NCBI GenBank assembly: GCA_025738555.1
Contig: JAOVFP010000022.1
Span: 1,302,001 to 1,366,000, forward strand
Direction of reading: 5' to 3'
Length of the DNA: 64,000 nucleotides
From: Cyathus striatus
Lineage: Eukaryota > Basidiomycota > Agaricomycetes > Agaricales > Nidulariaceae
How positions within the stretch are numbered: the first letter of the stretch is position 1; every line of letters starts with the position of its first letter. Of the stretch, positions 46,303 to 58,151 are shown one piece after another. The notes beneath the pieces are model-generated. The model was given only the letters and a program-made list of their open reading frames with translations. It was not told where the DNA came from and did not search any database. A program made the translations under genes and the position numbers.

Positions 46303-48180
46303 CTAATTGTTCGAAATACAAAATTCCAAAATGCTCGTCTCTACCATGTTGAACGTGTTAACCAACCTCAGCCCAACATTATCACTGTATTTATAAACAT
46401 GTAAGTACTGAAAAATAAATGGTTACATTGCCTTTCCCTCACCATAAATGAGTATATTGAAGACGAGTCCGTTCTGTTCCATTGTAAGCGCAGAGCATTG
46501 AAATATCAAAATTATAGATTCGAAATTCCGCTGGCTCGAAATCCTATTGGTATACAAAGTTAGGTGAAAGGGTATTTAAAAGTCTAACGATTCTCACCTC
46601 CCCTAATCCATCTTTTTCAGGAATTACAAACTCGTCTTTATGGTTTTAACACCACATACCACTAATAAAATGGGATCATACTTACGGATAAGCAGCTTGC
46701 TCTCCGGATGCATGGCATTTTTAACGGCTTTAAGTATTCTCTTCACATCAGCATCCATCCAAGAATACATAATGTGTCGTAGCTATAAAGTACTATCATT
46801 GGTGGAACTCGAAACGTAAATTAAGGAAACATACATAGTAAACATCGGCTCCTTTAGGTGCTTCGCGAAGGAAATCTATCGGAACGAAGGAAGTACGTCC
46901 GGATTCCATTGCTTCTGGGAACTCAAATTTCCAGTACTAGCAACAATTCATATAGCTTTAAGTATATTAACTGGACACATAAACTCACGTTCTTTGCCTG
47001 TTCCATGACCTCTGGTAAGTCGCTCAGAGTGACCTTCAGGTGGGAGTACTTTTTCGCAAGTTGAATTGTAAATGCTCCAATTCCAGATCCAACATCACAA
47101 ATATTACTGTCAGGAGGAAGTTCTCCCCAGAGTGGATCTATCACAAGGAATCAGTCCAACCAGTGAACTGAGAATGGCCCTGAATACGAACATTGTAATG
47201 CAGCTAGAGATCCGATTATATCACTCCATCCTAGCATTGCTTGTCCAAATCTCTGAATAATACTTGGAAGAAGTATCATTATATTAGTGTACAGGGAACA
47301 TACCTCTCCTCGTCGAATATGTGCCTTCATTTCGACGTCGAGTAGTTATATAAATTACAAAAGTGGTCAGAATAGTCTTACCTGTGAGGTATAAATGGTG
47401 AACAAATCTGTTTCAGGTCCATCCCCCTTAAGAGCACGAACTACAGGGCTTTTATTAGGGGCATAGGAAAATGCGGAGTCAGGGTCTGTTAAAGTTTCAA
47501 GTAAAACAGATTGGCCTTTGATAATATCATCCGTCCATAACTGTGCCGCTGCAGAAAGGGAGCTGGAGGACAGCAAGCCGAGTGAGAGGCGGTTATTTGA
47601 AAAAACACCAGGATAAACTATGCAGAGATGTTGGACTAATATTATTTATTAAAGTATTGCGAACAAAGCTGACCTTCTTGGAAATATCCTCTGGAGATTA
47701 GAAACCGGATAATGCGCAAGAGCTTGCCAGAGTCTATATTAGGTATCTGTTTGGATATTTCCTCGATCGATAATCCGTTCGTAGCATTTAGGAGAGCATC
47801 AGCGATCCGAGCCTCTACTGCAACTCGCAAACAAGCGGGTTCTGTACCAAGCATTATGCTCCATGCATCAGAGTCAGCGTATTGCGTTACATTATAATCT
47901 CTCAACTAAACATAATCACCACTCCAATGGCATGAGCAGGTGTTGCGAGTCCCGTGCAAAGCTTGCTGCAAGCATAGTTTAGACTCCACAAGGCTTTCTT
48001 CAATGCAATATTGTCGAAGACTGAATCCAGTGGATGAGGTACCATAGAGGAGAGGAGAGGGAGACTATGTCCAGAAGCTTGATATTCCTTGAGTGCAGAA
48101 TGTGCCAAGGATGCAATGTCGGAAAGTAGCTCCTCCACTACATTAGCACTGCTTATTATGTTGGAGTGCATCGGCATCGC
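46303..48180 (-). pseudogene. O-methyltransferase (COMT type), copy 1, probably non-functional
   Basis: The layout is the same 11-exon one as copies 3 and 4. Exon 1 (48180-47920) encodes MPMHSNIISSANVVEELL and the dimerisation region, and the Rossmann exon keeps ICDVGSGIGAF. Two lesions stand out. First, the exon 2 acceptor reads GCATGG before AGC-ATA-ATG (about 47862-47866), where copies 2-4 have a TAG acceptor; no other AG nearby restores the frame. Second, the catalytic-loop motif RHIMHDW of copies 3 and 4 is RHIMYSW here (about 46760-46775), so the His known as the general base in plant COMTs is Tyr. The other exons, including the 21-nt one (AHIRRGE) and the C-terminus NMVETSILEF, remain open. 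It could still make an aberrant transcript. Confidence 0.75.
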
Positions 48181-50805
48181 AGTCAGGATATTGTAGTATC
48201 TTGCAGCATCAAACGACCTTATATACCTTGAAAGACAATTTGTAAACTTCTCATACTGCCAAATTCGCTTCATCAGCAAGTACTGATTATACTACACAGT
48301 GCTATAGTAGTGCTACAGAACATTGTATAATGCCATAGCACCATAACAAAGGTGTTCAACTCTGTAGTACTACAGAGTTATCACTACATGCTATCAAGCA
48401 CTACAGAGACATGGTAGCATGCTATGGAGTGCTATACAACATTGTGGAGGCTTGGCAGTATGCTATGGAAGCTTTAGAATATCCAGGATTACAGCAGGTC
48501 CTGTAGGATTTCCTTGGGATTCTAATACCTCAGCCAATAGCATCACTCCTTCAGTTATATAAATAAATAAATAAATATATTAAGTAGTTTTAATAGATAC
48601 AGGGTAAATAATAATATTCAATGAGAATGGTACCCCAAATTGTGCATCCCGTCCAACCCTTCGCAAACAAAATCCCTCAATGCCACACTTGCCGACAGGA
48701 GACAGGATGGGCTTCATCATCATCATAATGGTGCAGGGAAGGAGGGGGCTGGATGACGTGCAGTGATTGTTATCACGCAGGGGACAAGGGAGGAAGGGGG
48801 GAGGAAGGGGCTGTATGTCGCTGGTCCCTTGCGGCTTGCCAACGTGGTGTTGGTGAGGGTTATGGGGGGACTGGGCCACATTGCACAGTAGATGGCCCTG
48901 CCCCCCCCACTGAATCTTCTTTATCCATGCGACAAAGGGGGAAAGCAGTGGGGAGGAGAGGAGAGGCCAAGAGGAAGGAACGGCAATTGAGAAGGGATAG
49001 CGCACGCGTGCTCTTACATCGCCATTGCCCAGAAAAAGAAAAAAGTACGTGAGGATATATGAAATTGAAAGGCTAGAAATGAAGGATAACGAAAAGGGAA
49101 GTAGATAGCAAAGGTATGGTAGTAGAAGTAAGTATAGTAAGAAAATAGAGACCATGTTTGAACAATTGAAGTTGAATGAGTCACTTACCACGCTCAATAC
49201 TCCTCGAACCGATGCACAACGACAGCAGCTCTCTCTTGATGTTACCACAGAACACACGACGTTGTAGATGACAGCGACTACTCTCCCCAAAGTAGCGGTG
49301 CAGTGGGCTAGGCTGCAAAACTCGACAACACGTGGTTGGTGGCGGGGCGCTCTGTCATTGGACACCGGCAGTCGGAATATCGGATGTGGAATGACGAGAG
49401 GAAAAGAGTCCAGACGTGTATCGTAACGAAAAAACGAGGGTGACGAAATTGTATAACGAAAGAAAGGAAAATGATCAAGAGGAAAAAGAATGAAACGAAC
49501 AGATATAAGATAAACCCAACACCTCGACCCGAGTCCCTTATCCTTCCACCAGTAATTGCATAGCACGATGAGGGTAAAGACCCAGTCATCGTGCCTCGGC
49601 GTTCGAAACACCGGTCTCGAGGACCAAACATGTATCTTGATGAGAAAGAGGGGTCTTGAGTGGGTGTACAACCCTAAGCCCTATCGTCTCGAGCTGTCCG
49701 AGGGGCGCATAATGCCCAGAGAGTTCGAACGTCGTCTTGACAGGCCTTGAGGCGACGGACAGAAAGCCTAGAGAATATGAAAAAAGAAAAGCAGAGAGTG
49801 ATATGGAAAGCAGTAAGCGGAACGCATTGTAGCATAGGCGAGACACGACAGCGCATACATGTGTCACGTGTTGTTTGGCATTGGCTTCCCAATATTTGGT
49901 GAGGCTGCGCGCTGTCTCTAAGTCCACACATGGAACGAAAACACAGAAATCCGAGTGCACTGTTTGCACAACACATCGTAGAACCAAAGTAAAAAGATAG
50001 AAATATGTAGATAGGAATTTAGAGTAAGTAGAAATAGATAATTAAAGGTAAATGATAAATGAAACGAAGTATAAGTATAGTACTGGGTTATACCAGTATA
50101 CCAACTACTCCCTCCACAGCACAGCGGAGAGTTGAACTTTAAGTAATATGTAGCAGATTTGTGGGTATTACCAACTACATACAAGTTTCAACTATTAAAT
50201 TTAGTAGTGCTGTATAATACTACATATCATACTAGATAGATCACAGATCATTACAGAGCACTTGGTGTTGAACTGTATAAAATTACATAGTGTACTACTT
50301 ACATTATAAATTATTGCATAGCACTTGGAAACTGTATAGTACTTTATAGCATACTAATTACATTATATATTGCTACAGATTTCTCATAAATTGTAGAGAG
50401 CTATACAGCACAGTAATTACATTACAGAGTGCTACAAACTACTATACAGTGACTTTGGCTAATTTGAAAAGTTATACTTGTTACAAGGATTCATATACAT
50501 ACTATAGTATGCTATATGAAAAAACCAGTGCTTGCTGATGTTCGTAATGCTTTGAATATGCTCGGAATAATTCCATTTGGACTAATGATACATCTAAGAA
50601 ACGGGTATAACCTATAAGCTTGACAGATATATGGCTTACGATCGTACCGTACCAGCCTTCAAGCTTCAAGCTTCAGGGGTACTACAATCTTAACTCATCA
50701 GACATGTCAAAATTAAACACATCGGGAAATCGTCCATGAATCAACTAAAGCGACCTGATAATAGCACAATATCCAGCCTACATGCATAATCCCAATCCGT
50801 AATCC
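48181..50805. other. Spacer between O-methyltransferase copies 1 and 2, with a probable insertion
   Basis: Two tracts full of degenerate TGCTATAG/CTACAG words (48290-48480 and 50190-50520) flank a 1.6-kb GC- and pyrimidine-skewed block (about 48570-50190). The block looks foreign to the spacer and contains long low-complexity frames but no domain. It may be a decayed LTR-type insertion. I could not find convincing TG...CA ends or a target duplication. Confidence 0.4.
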
Positions 50806-52943
50806 CTAATTATTGGAGATATGAAATTCCAGAATGCTCGTCTCCACCATATTATAAGTACTGGCCAACTTCAGACAGACGTCAGCACTAAATACTGTAT
50901 TGATCAAATCAATTCGTCACCCCTCTGAGTGCGTGACACACCGAACCATCAAATCAGTTCGTCACTTTGGTAGATCCTGCGTGACGCACCAATTTTTTTT
51001 GTCACTTTCACTACTTGAACTAGCAAAAGAAAATTTTTTAGGTTAATTTAAGCCCAAATAGTAAGTTTGACCACTGCAAGAAAAAAATTTGAACCCGCAG
51101 CTTTGCGTGACCATTTGAAACCTTCGTCATTTTTGAACGTGACGCGTGACGCGTGACAGACGAATTGATTTGATTGTTACAGTACATTGAATGATGTAAG
51201 TACCGAAATAAATGGCTACATACTTCTTACCATAAATGAACATACTGACGGCAAGTCCTTTCGATGCCATTGAACATGCAGAGCATTGAGATATCGAAAT
51301 TAAAAATTTGGATGCTGCAGGTTCAAAGTCCTGTTAATAGTGAATTAGGTGAATGAACGGCGGGCTTATATTCCAAGATTTTTCACCTCTCCCAATCCAT
51401 CGTTTCCAGGAATTATAAACTCGTCTATACTATTGTTAACCTCCTGAGATGGTAATAAGATCAGTGAATTATGCTTACGGATAAGTAGCTTGCTTTCAGG
51501 ATGCATAGCATTCCTAACAGCTGACAATATTTTTTTCGCTTCCGTGTCTGGCCAATTATGCATAATATGTCGAAGCTATAAACTAGCAATGAGATTTAAA
51601 GGTTTAGTAAGTACTAGGTTATGCCATACATAATACACATCGGCTCCATTAGGTGCTTCACGAAGGAAATCTATCGAAACAAAGGAAATACGTCCGGATT
51701 CAGCTATTTCTTGGAAATTCGAGTTCCAGTACTAGCGGCAATTTATATTAGCCCTAAGTATGTTAAAAAAACACATGAACTCACATCCTTTGCCTGTTCA
51801 ATGACCTCTGGCAAGTCGCTCAGAGTGACCCTCAAATGGGGATACTTCTTCGTCAACGGTATTGAGAATGCTCCAATACTAGACTCAACGTCACAAACAT
51901 TACTGTCGGGATGGAGTTCGCTCCAGAGTGGATCTGCCATTAGAGCATCAGTCAATACATCAAACTGGATAAGCTGGAATATGAACATTTAAGTGCGGCT
52001 ACTGTTCCGTTGATTTTGGTCCATCCCGTCAGTGAGAGCCCAAATCTCTGCTTGGTATTAGAAGTGGTATATTTGCCTCATTCTATGATACAAACCTCTC
52101 CTCTACCAGTATCTGCCTTCATTTAAAGTTGACATTATTCAATTACAGTCGGTGAAATGATCATACCTGTGCAGCGTATAAGGTGAACAAATCAGATTCA
52201 AGCTCTTCTTTTTTAAGCGCGCGAACAAGAGGACTTTTACTAGGAGCATAAGAGAACGCTGAATCAGGATCAGTGTAAGTCTCGAGTAAAGCAGAATAGC
52301 CCTTGGCTATATCATCTGTCCATAAACTTGAAGCGGTAGAAATGGGATCAGAAGACAGCAAGCCAAGTGGTAAGCGATTATTTGCAAAGACATCATGAGA
52401 AACTATCGAAATGTGAGTGATTATAAACTAGTAGTTATTGTAAGGCTCACCTTCTTGAAAATATCCTCGGGAAACCAGAAACCGAATAGTACGCGATAAC
52501 TTCCCAGCACCAACATTAGGTATCTGCTTGGATATTTCCTCGATCGGTAATCCGTTAGGAGCATTTAGGAGAACATCAGCAACTCGTGCCTCCACAGCCA
52601 CTCGCGAACATGCGGGTTCTGTAATAAGCATTGCGCTCTATGCATTAGAGTTAGTGTTACATTCCAATCTCCTAGTTAATAATGCTAACATACCTCTCCA
52701 ATAGCATGAGCAGGTGTTGCGAGTATTGTGCATAGTTTCTGCAAGCATGATTGACACCGAACAAGGCTTTTTCAATGCAATATTATCCAAGACCGAATCC
52801 AGAGGATGAGGTGTTGTAGAGGAGGGGAGAGGGAGAACCGACCCAGAAGATTTATATTCATCGATAGCAGCATGCACAGAAAATGCAATGTCGGAGAGTA
52901 GCTTCTCCACTAAATCAGCACTGCTTGATATGCAGGACTGCAT
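50806..52943 (-). pseudogene. O-methyltransferase (COMT type), copy 2, decayed
   Basis: Recognisable exon by exon against copies 3 and 4, from ATG 52943 (MQSCISSSADLVEKLL) to the stop at 50806 (ending NMVETSILEFHISNN). There is one 1-nt loss in the A-run of exon 1 after NIALKK (about 52770), a second 1-nt loss about 35 bases further on (about 52736), and a 1-nt loss in a T-run of exon 10 (about 51310). The SAM-binding motif is VESSIG instead of VGSGIG (about 51880-51900), losing two glycines. The catalytic His survives (RHIMHNW). Intron 10 is 343 nt instead of about 55 because of a 288-bp MITE. Confidence 0.88.
50895..51182. mobile_element. MITE, Tc1/mariner-like, inside the last intron of O-methyltransferase copy 2
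   Basis: The element is 288 bp with terminal inverted repeats: left CTGTATTGATCAAATCAATT, right end reading inward CTGTAACAATCAAATCAATT. Both then continue CGTC, with only the three bases after CTGTA differing. A TA dinucleotide flanks both ends (50893-50894 and 51183-51184), as for Tc1/mariner target sites. GTGACGCGTGACGCGTGAC-type subterminal repeats occur near the right end. There is no ORF. Removing it and one TA leaves a 53-nt intron, like those of the paralogs. Confidence 0.85.
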
Positions 52944-53360
52944 CGTATGTAGTCAGATACCGTGCAAACATTGCAGGTACGTCTTGCATTATATACCTGC
53001 TGATGAATGGAAGGAGACCTCGGACAAGGAGAGCTGTAAAGAGGAATATCAAAAAGATCATTCCCATATTGTCAGTTTAGATTTCATGGTAATCTGCGTG
53101 CCACTCGGGAGTTCCAGTACTAGGATAAATCACACAGGGCCCAAGTTTCAGCTGAGAAGTGGGTAAGAAATGTAAGTATATCAAGACGCTCGAACTCCGA
53201 AGTGCAGATGAACGAAGTATAAGTAAACATCCTCGGCCGAAGAAATACATTCCCTTCGACAAAGTGTTAAGCTGGGTACTGCAGTAAATGTCTAAAACCA
53301 TGCAAACGACCTTGAGTATGTATTAATATCCCCCCTTTCCACGTTGTACACTTGTAGTAT
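52944..53360. other. Spacer between O-methyltransferase copies 2 and 3
   Basis: 417 bp; nothing seen beyond 5' flank of copy 2 and 3' flank of copy 3. Confidence 0.5.
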
Positions 53361-55215
53361 TTAATTGTTGGAAATATGAAATTCCAAAATGCTCGTCTCC
53401 ACCATATTGAACGTGTTGGTCAATTTTAGACCAACGTTAGCGCTATGTTCATACCCGTAAGCCTTGAAACAACAAACGTCACATCGTTTCCTTACCATAA
53501 ATCAGCATATTGGCGCCGAGTTCTTTCGGTCGCATTGAACATGGAAAGCATTGTGATATCAAGATTATAAATTCTTGTCGCTGCAGGCGCGAAGTCCTGT
53601 GAATAGGCGATCAGGCGAAAGAATGATAGCTTGCCAGCATTCTAAATGTTCTCACTTCTCCCAGTCCATCTTCCTCAGGGATTATAAACTCATCTACATA
53701 AATGATGATTAATTTCCTTCAGTGATCAATATATTACACTTACGGATGAGTAGTTTGCTTGCAGGATGCATTGCATTTCTAACAGCAGAAAGAATTTTTT
53801 TCACTTCCGCATCTGGCCAATCATGCATAATATGCCGCAGCTATAAAACATTGAATATTATAAGTCGTAGGCATAATAGCCTGGCATAACACACATAATA
53901 AACGTCGGCTCCTTCAGGGGCCTCACGAAGGAAATCTATCGGGACGAAGGAAGCGCGACCGTGTTCAGCTGCTTCCGGAAACTCGGTACTCCAATGCTGG
54001 CGACAACGTAATTCGAAGTCACATATACTAATAGGGACTACTCACATCCTTAGCTTGTTCCATAACCTCCGGCAGATCACTCAACATGACCTTTAGGTGG
54101 GGGTATGTCTTCGCCAGTCGTATCGAAAAAGCGCCCATACCAGAACCAACGTCACATACATCACTGTCAGGAGGAAGTTCGCTCCAGAGGGGATCTGGCG
54201 TTTAAACATCAATCAGAACGATGAACTGTAAACTGAAATATGTCTAGTTACATTGTAATGCTGCCACTGATCCTGTGATTTTGGTCCATCCCATCATTGC
54301 GTGCCCAAACCTCTGCAGTATACTTAGAAAAGGTGTATTTGCATCATTCTATGAACAGACCTCTCCTCTTCCGGTATGCGCCTTCATTCAAAGTTGAGAG
54401 TCCTGTCACAAGAGAAGAACAGTCTCAAGATCTCACCTGTGTAGCGTACAAAGTAAACAAATCTGATTCGGGGCTATCGCCCTTAAGAGCGCGAACAAGA
54501 GGACTTTTACTGGGAGCAGATGAGAACGCCGAGTCGGGGTCAGTATAAGTCTCAAGTAGAACCGAATGCCCCTTGGTTATATCATCCGTCCATAGGCCTG
54601 CCGCCGCAGAAAGGGAGTTAGTAGACAGTAAACCTAGTGACAAGCGGTTGTTTGCGAACACTTCAGGAGAAACTATCCGAGGGTGAGTATTACGTGGCTT
54701 GTCATTGCAAGGCTTACCTTCTTGGAAATATCCTCTGGAGACAATAAACCTGATGGTACGTGATAACTTCCCAGCATCAATATTAGGCACCTGCTTCGTT
54801 ATTTCTTCCATAGGCAATCCATCGTGAGCTTTAAGAAGAATATCAGCAATACGAGCCTCTGCAGCCACTCGCAAACAAGCTGGCTCCGTAGCGAGCATCA
54901 TGCTCTAGTATGAATTAGAATCAGGTTTATGCTCCAACTACATATCAAATACTAACACACCTCTCCAATAGCATGGGCAGGGGTTGAGAGTGTAGTACAA
55001 ATTTTGTTACATGCATAATTCAGACTGTACAATGCTTTCTTTAATGCAATATTGTCAAAGACCGAATCTAGAGGATGAGGAGTAGTAGCAGAAGGAAGAG
55101 GAAAAACATCCCCAGAAGTCTGATATTCCTTCAGTGCTGCATGTGCAGAAGACGCAATATCAGAAAGTAGCTTCTCTACAATATCAGACCCACTATTTGC
55201 TGTGGTAAAGTGCAT
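53361..55215 (-). CDS. O-methyltransferase (COMT type), copy 3, intact
   Basis: Predicted SAM-dependent transfer of a methyl group to a hydroxyl of a small aromatic or polyketide-like substrate; the acceptor is unknown. Eleven exons, with all junctions checked against copy 4. Exon 1 is 55215-54961 (85 codons); an in-frame ATG at 55245 would add 10 residues. N-terminal dimerisation and winged-helix part: TEPACLRVAAEARIADILL. A 21-nt exon encodes AHTGRGE. The Rossmann core has YPLWSELPPDS then VCDVGSGMGAFSI. The catalytic loop LRHIMHDWPDAE keeps the His-Asp pair, followed by KLLIHEFIIPEEDGLGE, where the His codon is rebuilt by splicing. It ends NMVETSILEFHISNN. Length is close to 442 residues, usual for fungal members. 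Confidence 0.88.
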
Positions 55216-55894
55216 ATCGTTCGAGTTGCCATGGCCTTGCGGCAACGTTGCACCCTATATATCCAAGGAATGCGATCCGGGCGGAAGAAAGTTGAACTAA
55301 AACCGAATTATGCAAGAGGAGTATCCACGAGATCATCCTTCTCATATTACATAGATCCCATGATAATCTGAGAATGTCTGAGATTATTATAGAGGTGGGT
55401 CGGATGAAGGCAGGCTATCTTACTACTTCCAGCGGTGACAGAAATATATTAACTATCCACATGGGCCTTTGACGTTTGAATCGCAGTTAAGCAGCTTCGA
55501 GGAGTGGAGATAAGCGTCACACCTGAGAAAAGAAATGAACAGTTGGTACGACCTTACATATTAATAAATCTGGGGGTCAGTAAGGAAAGCTGTAAAAGAG
55601 CAATATCCTGGTGATAATCATTCTCGTACTACCAGATTCGATATGTTCGGAATTATTTCAATCGTAGTGATATAGGTGACACCGTAGCCTGTAAGCTATT
55701 ACCTATCAGTCGTGTCAAAATGAGCTGTAGAGAGTGATGGATAATGTTCATAAGCAAGACGAATAATAAATATATGGCTTCAAACGAACCAATTAAAATT
55801 GTGAGGAAATCATCAATGAAATCCACAATAGAAGTACATGCCCTTTGTTTAGTAAGAACTATAGCAATACAATATCTAGCTTACATATACAATC
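55216..55894. other. Spacer between O-methyltransferase copies 3 and 4
   Basis: About 680 bp with the copy 3 promoter; no gene seen. Confidence 0.5.
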
Positions 55895-57739
55895 CTAATT
55901 CTTGGAGATATGGAATTCCAAAACACTCGTCTCCACCATGTTGAACGTGTTGACTAACTTTAGACCCACATCAGCGCTGGATTCATGGATTTCGTTAGTC
56001 CCGGAACAGTAACGGTCACATCACATCCTTACCATAATTGAGTATATTGGCGGCGAGTTCTTTCGGCCCCGTTCAACATGGAAAGCATTGTAATGTCAAG
56101 ATTATAGATTCTAGTTGCTGCCGGTCCGAAGTCCTATATGTAGTCGACTAAATAAAGGAACGGCATCATTCTGAGGTTTCTCACCTCTCCCAGTCCATCA
56201 TCTTCAGGAATTATGAATTCGTCTACACTACTGTTGGTAACCACCAGCGATACAAAAAGCGGATCACGCTTACGGATAAGCAGTTTACCTGCAGGATGCA
56301 TCGCATTTCTAACAGCGGAAAGAATTCTCTTCACTTCTGCATCTGGCCAGTCATGCATAATATGTCGTAGCTATAATGAAGCTTTATTATAAGTTAGAGG
56401 CATAATAATAGGGTTAGCATGCATAATAAACATCAGCTCCTTTTGGTGCTTCACGAAGGAAATCTATCGGAACGAAGGAAGCGCGTCCGTATTCAACTGC
56501 TTCCGCGAATTCGGTATTCCAATGCTGGCGATAGCGTAAATCGAAGTTGCAATGTATTAATAGAGATTACTCACATCTTTAGCTTGCTCCATGACTTCTG
56601 GCAGATCACTCAATGTGACCTTTAGGTGGGGGTACGCCTTCGCCAGCCGTATCGAGAACGCTCCTATACCAGAACCAACGTCGCAAACGTTACTGTCAGG
56701 AGGAAGTTCGCCCCATAGGGGATCTATGTCTAAGGTGTTAGAAGATACGATAAACTAGGAAAACCGAAATTCGAACATTGCAATGCCGCCACCGATCCTG
56801 TGATCTTGGTCCATCCCATCATTGCGTGTCCAAACCTCTGCAGTGTACTTAGAAAAGGTATATCTGTATCGTTCTAGGAACGGACCTCTCCTCTTCCAGT
56901 ATGCGTCTTCATTCAAAGTTGAGAACATCCAGTCACAAAATGCAGGACAGTGACCAGTCTCACCTGCGAAGCATATAAAGTAAACAAATCTGATTCAGGC
57001 CCATTTCCTTTAAGCGCGCGAACAAGAGGACTTTTACTAGGAGCGTAAGAGAAGGCCGACTCGGGATCAGTGTAAGTCTCAAGTAAAATAGAATGTCCTT
57101 TGGTTATGTCATCTGTCCATAAGCCAACCGCCGCAGAAAGGGAGTTGGAAGAGAGCAAGCCAAATGACAGGCGATTGTTTGTAAAAACACCGGGAGAAAC
57201 TACGCAAAGGTGAGTGATTATGTAGCTTGTTGCTATAGGGGGTTACCTTCTTGAAAATATCCTCGGGAGACAATAAACCTCATGGTACGTGATAGCTTCC
57301 CAGTGTCAATACTAGGCACCTGTTTAAATATCTCCTCCATAGACAAGCCATTCGGGGCGTAAAGGAGAATATCGGCAATACGAGCATCTGTGGCAACTCG
57401 CAGACAGGCTGGTTCCGTAGCGAGCATCATGCTCTATGAACTGGAATCAGACTTACGTCTACTACATACCAAATAGTAACGCACCTCTCCAATGGCATGA
57501 GCAGGTGTTGCGAGTGTTGTGCAAAGCTTGTGACATGCGTAGTCCAGACCGTACAGCGCTTTCTTTAAAGCGATATTGTCGAAGACGGAATCTAGAGGAT
57601 GAGGCGTAGTAGCGAAAGGAGGAGGAAAGATATTCCCAGAAGCCTGGTATTCCTTCAGCGCGGCATACGCAGATGACGCAATATCCGAAAGTAGTTTCTC
57701 AACAATATCGGTGCCGCTACTTGGTGTGGTTGAGTGCAT
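55895..57739 (-). CDS. O-methyltransferase (COMT type), copy 4, intact
   Basis: Exons 57739-57485, 57433-57247, 57199-56964, 56906-56886, 56837-56777, 56723-56575, 56524-56423, 56370-56274, 56222-56185, 56133-56033 and 55976-55895 give 442 residues in a single frame. The SAM-binding loop is a VGSGIGAF type (about 56660-56690), the catalytic loop RHIMHDWPDAE, and KLLI is joined to HEFIIPEDDGLGE. The 21-nt exon 4 encodes THTGRGE. One splice donor, after VYY (56422-56421), is GC instead of the GT of the three paralogs; GC-AG introns are known but uncommon. The start MHSTTPSSG is chosen by match to copy 3; longer in-frame starts exist (to 57826). The gene sits head to tail with copy 3 and upstream of the NTF2-domain gene's 3' end. 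Confidence 0.88.
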
Positions 57740-58151
57740 ATCAGTCGAGTTACCGTGGCTTTGCAGCAATGTTATGCACTCATATATTCCACGATTTTGC
57801 GATGTGGGCGGAGGGAAGAAGACCACAGGTTGAACTAAGATCTACAATCTCCTGCTGTGGGATTTGGTTTTAGAAATGGGTAATATGCATCTTCAAAAAG
57901 GTAAATTTGGAACGGGGGATAAGTAATATGAACAACCCACGAAATAGTATCCACATGACTTGTATGGCAGCTTCGGGGAGTGGAGCCAAAAGGTAAGGTA
58001 AGCAAAAACATACAGAACTATTTCGTCTCATGAAATGATGACTCCTTTGAGCTTAGGCTATCAGCCATGTCAATAGAAACCTGCAACCATAGATTACAAG
58101 CAATAAAAATCCATGCAATCAAAGCAGATATAAATACAATATATCAACCAT
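57740..58151. other. Spacer upstream of O-methyltransferase copy 4
   Basis: 412 bp with the copy 4 promoter and the 3' flank of the NTF2-domain gene; no gene seen. Confidence 0.5.

Noticed and set aside
48580..49671. 363-residue minus-strand reading frame
   Set aside because: Low-complexity composition from C/T-rich DNA (runs of Leu, Ser, Phe, Pro), no domain, no sensible splice context; treated as part of a foreign block, not a gene.
49900..50190. Solo LTR with a clear TG...CA structure
   Set aside because: I could not find matching ends or a target-site duplication, so only a vague insertion is reported.
1..57739. One large biosynthetic gene cluster spanning P450 to O-methyltransferases
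   Set aside because: Between 28 and 43.5 kb lie unrelated genes (membrane protein, lyase, hydrolase, methyltransferase, ammonium transporter); linkage alone is weak evidence.
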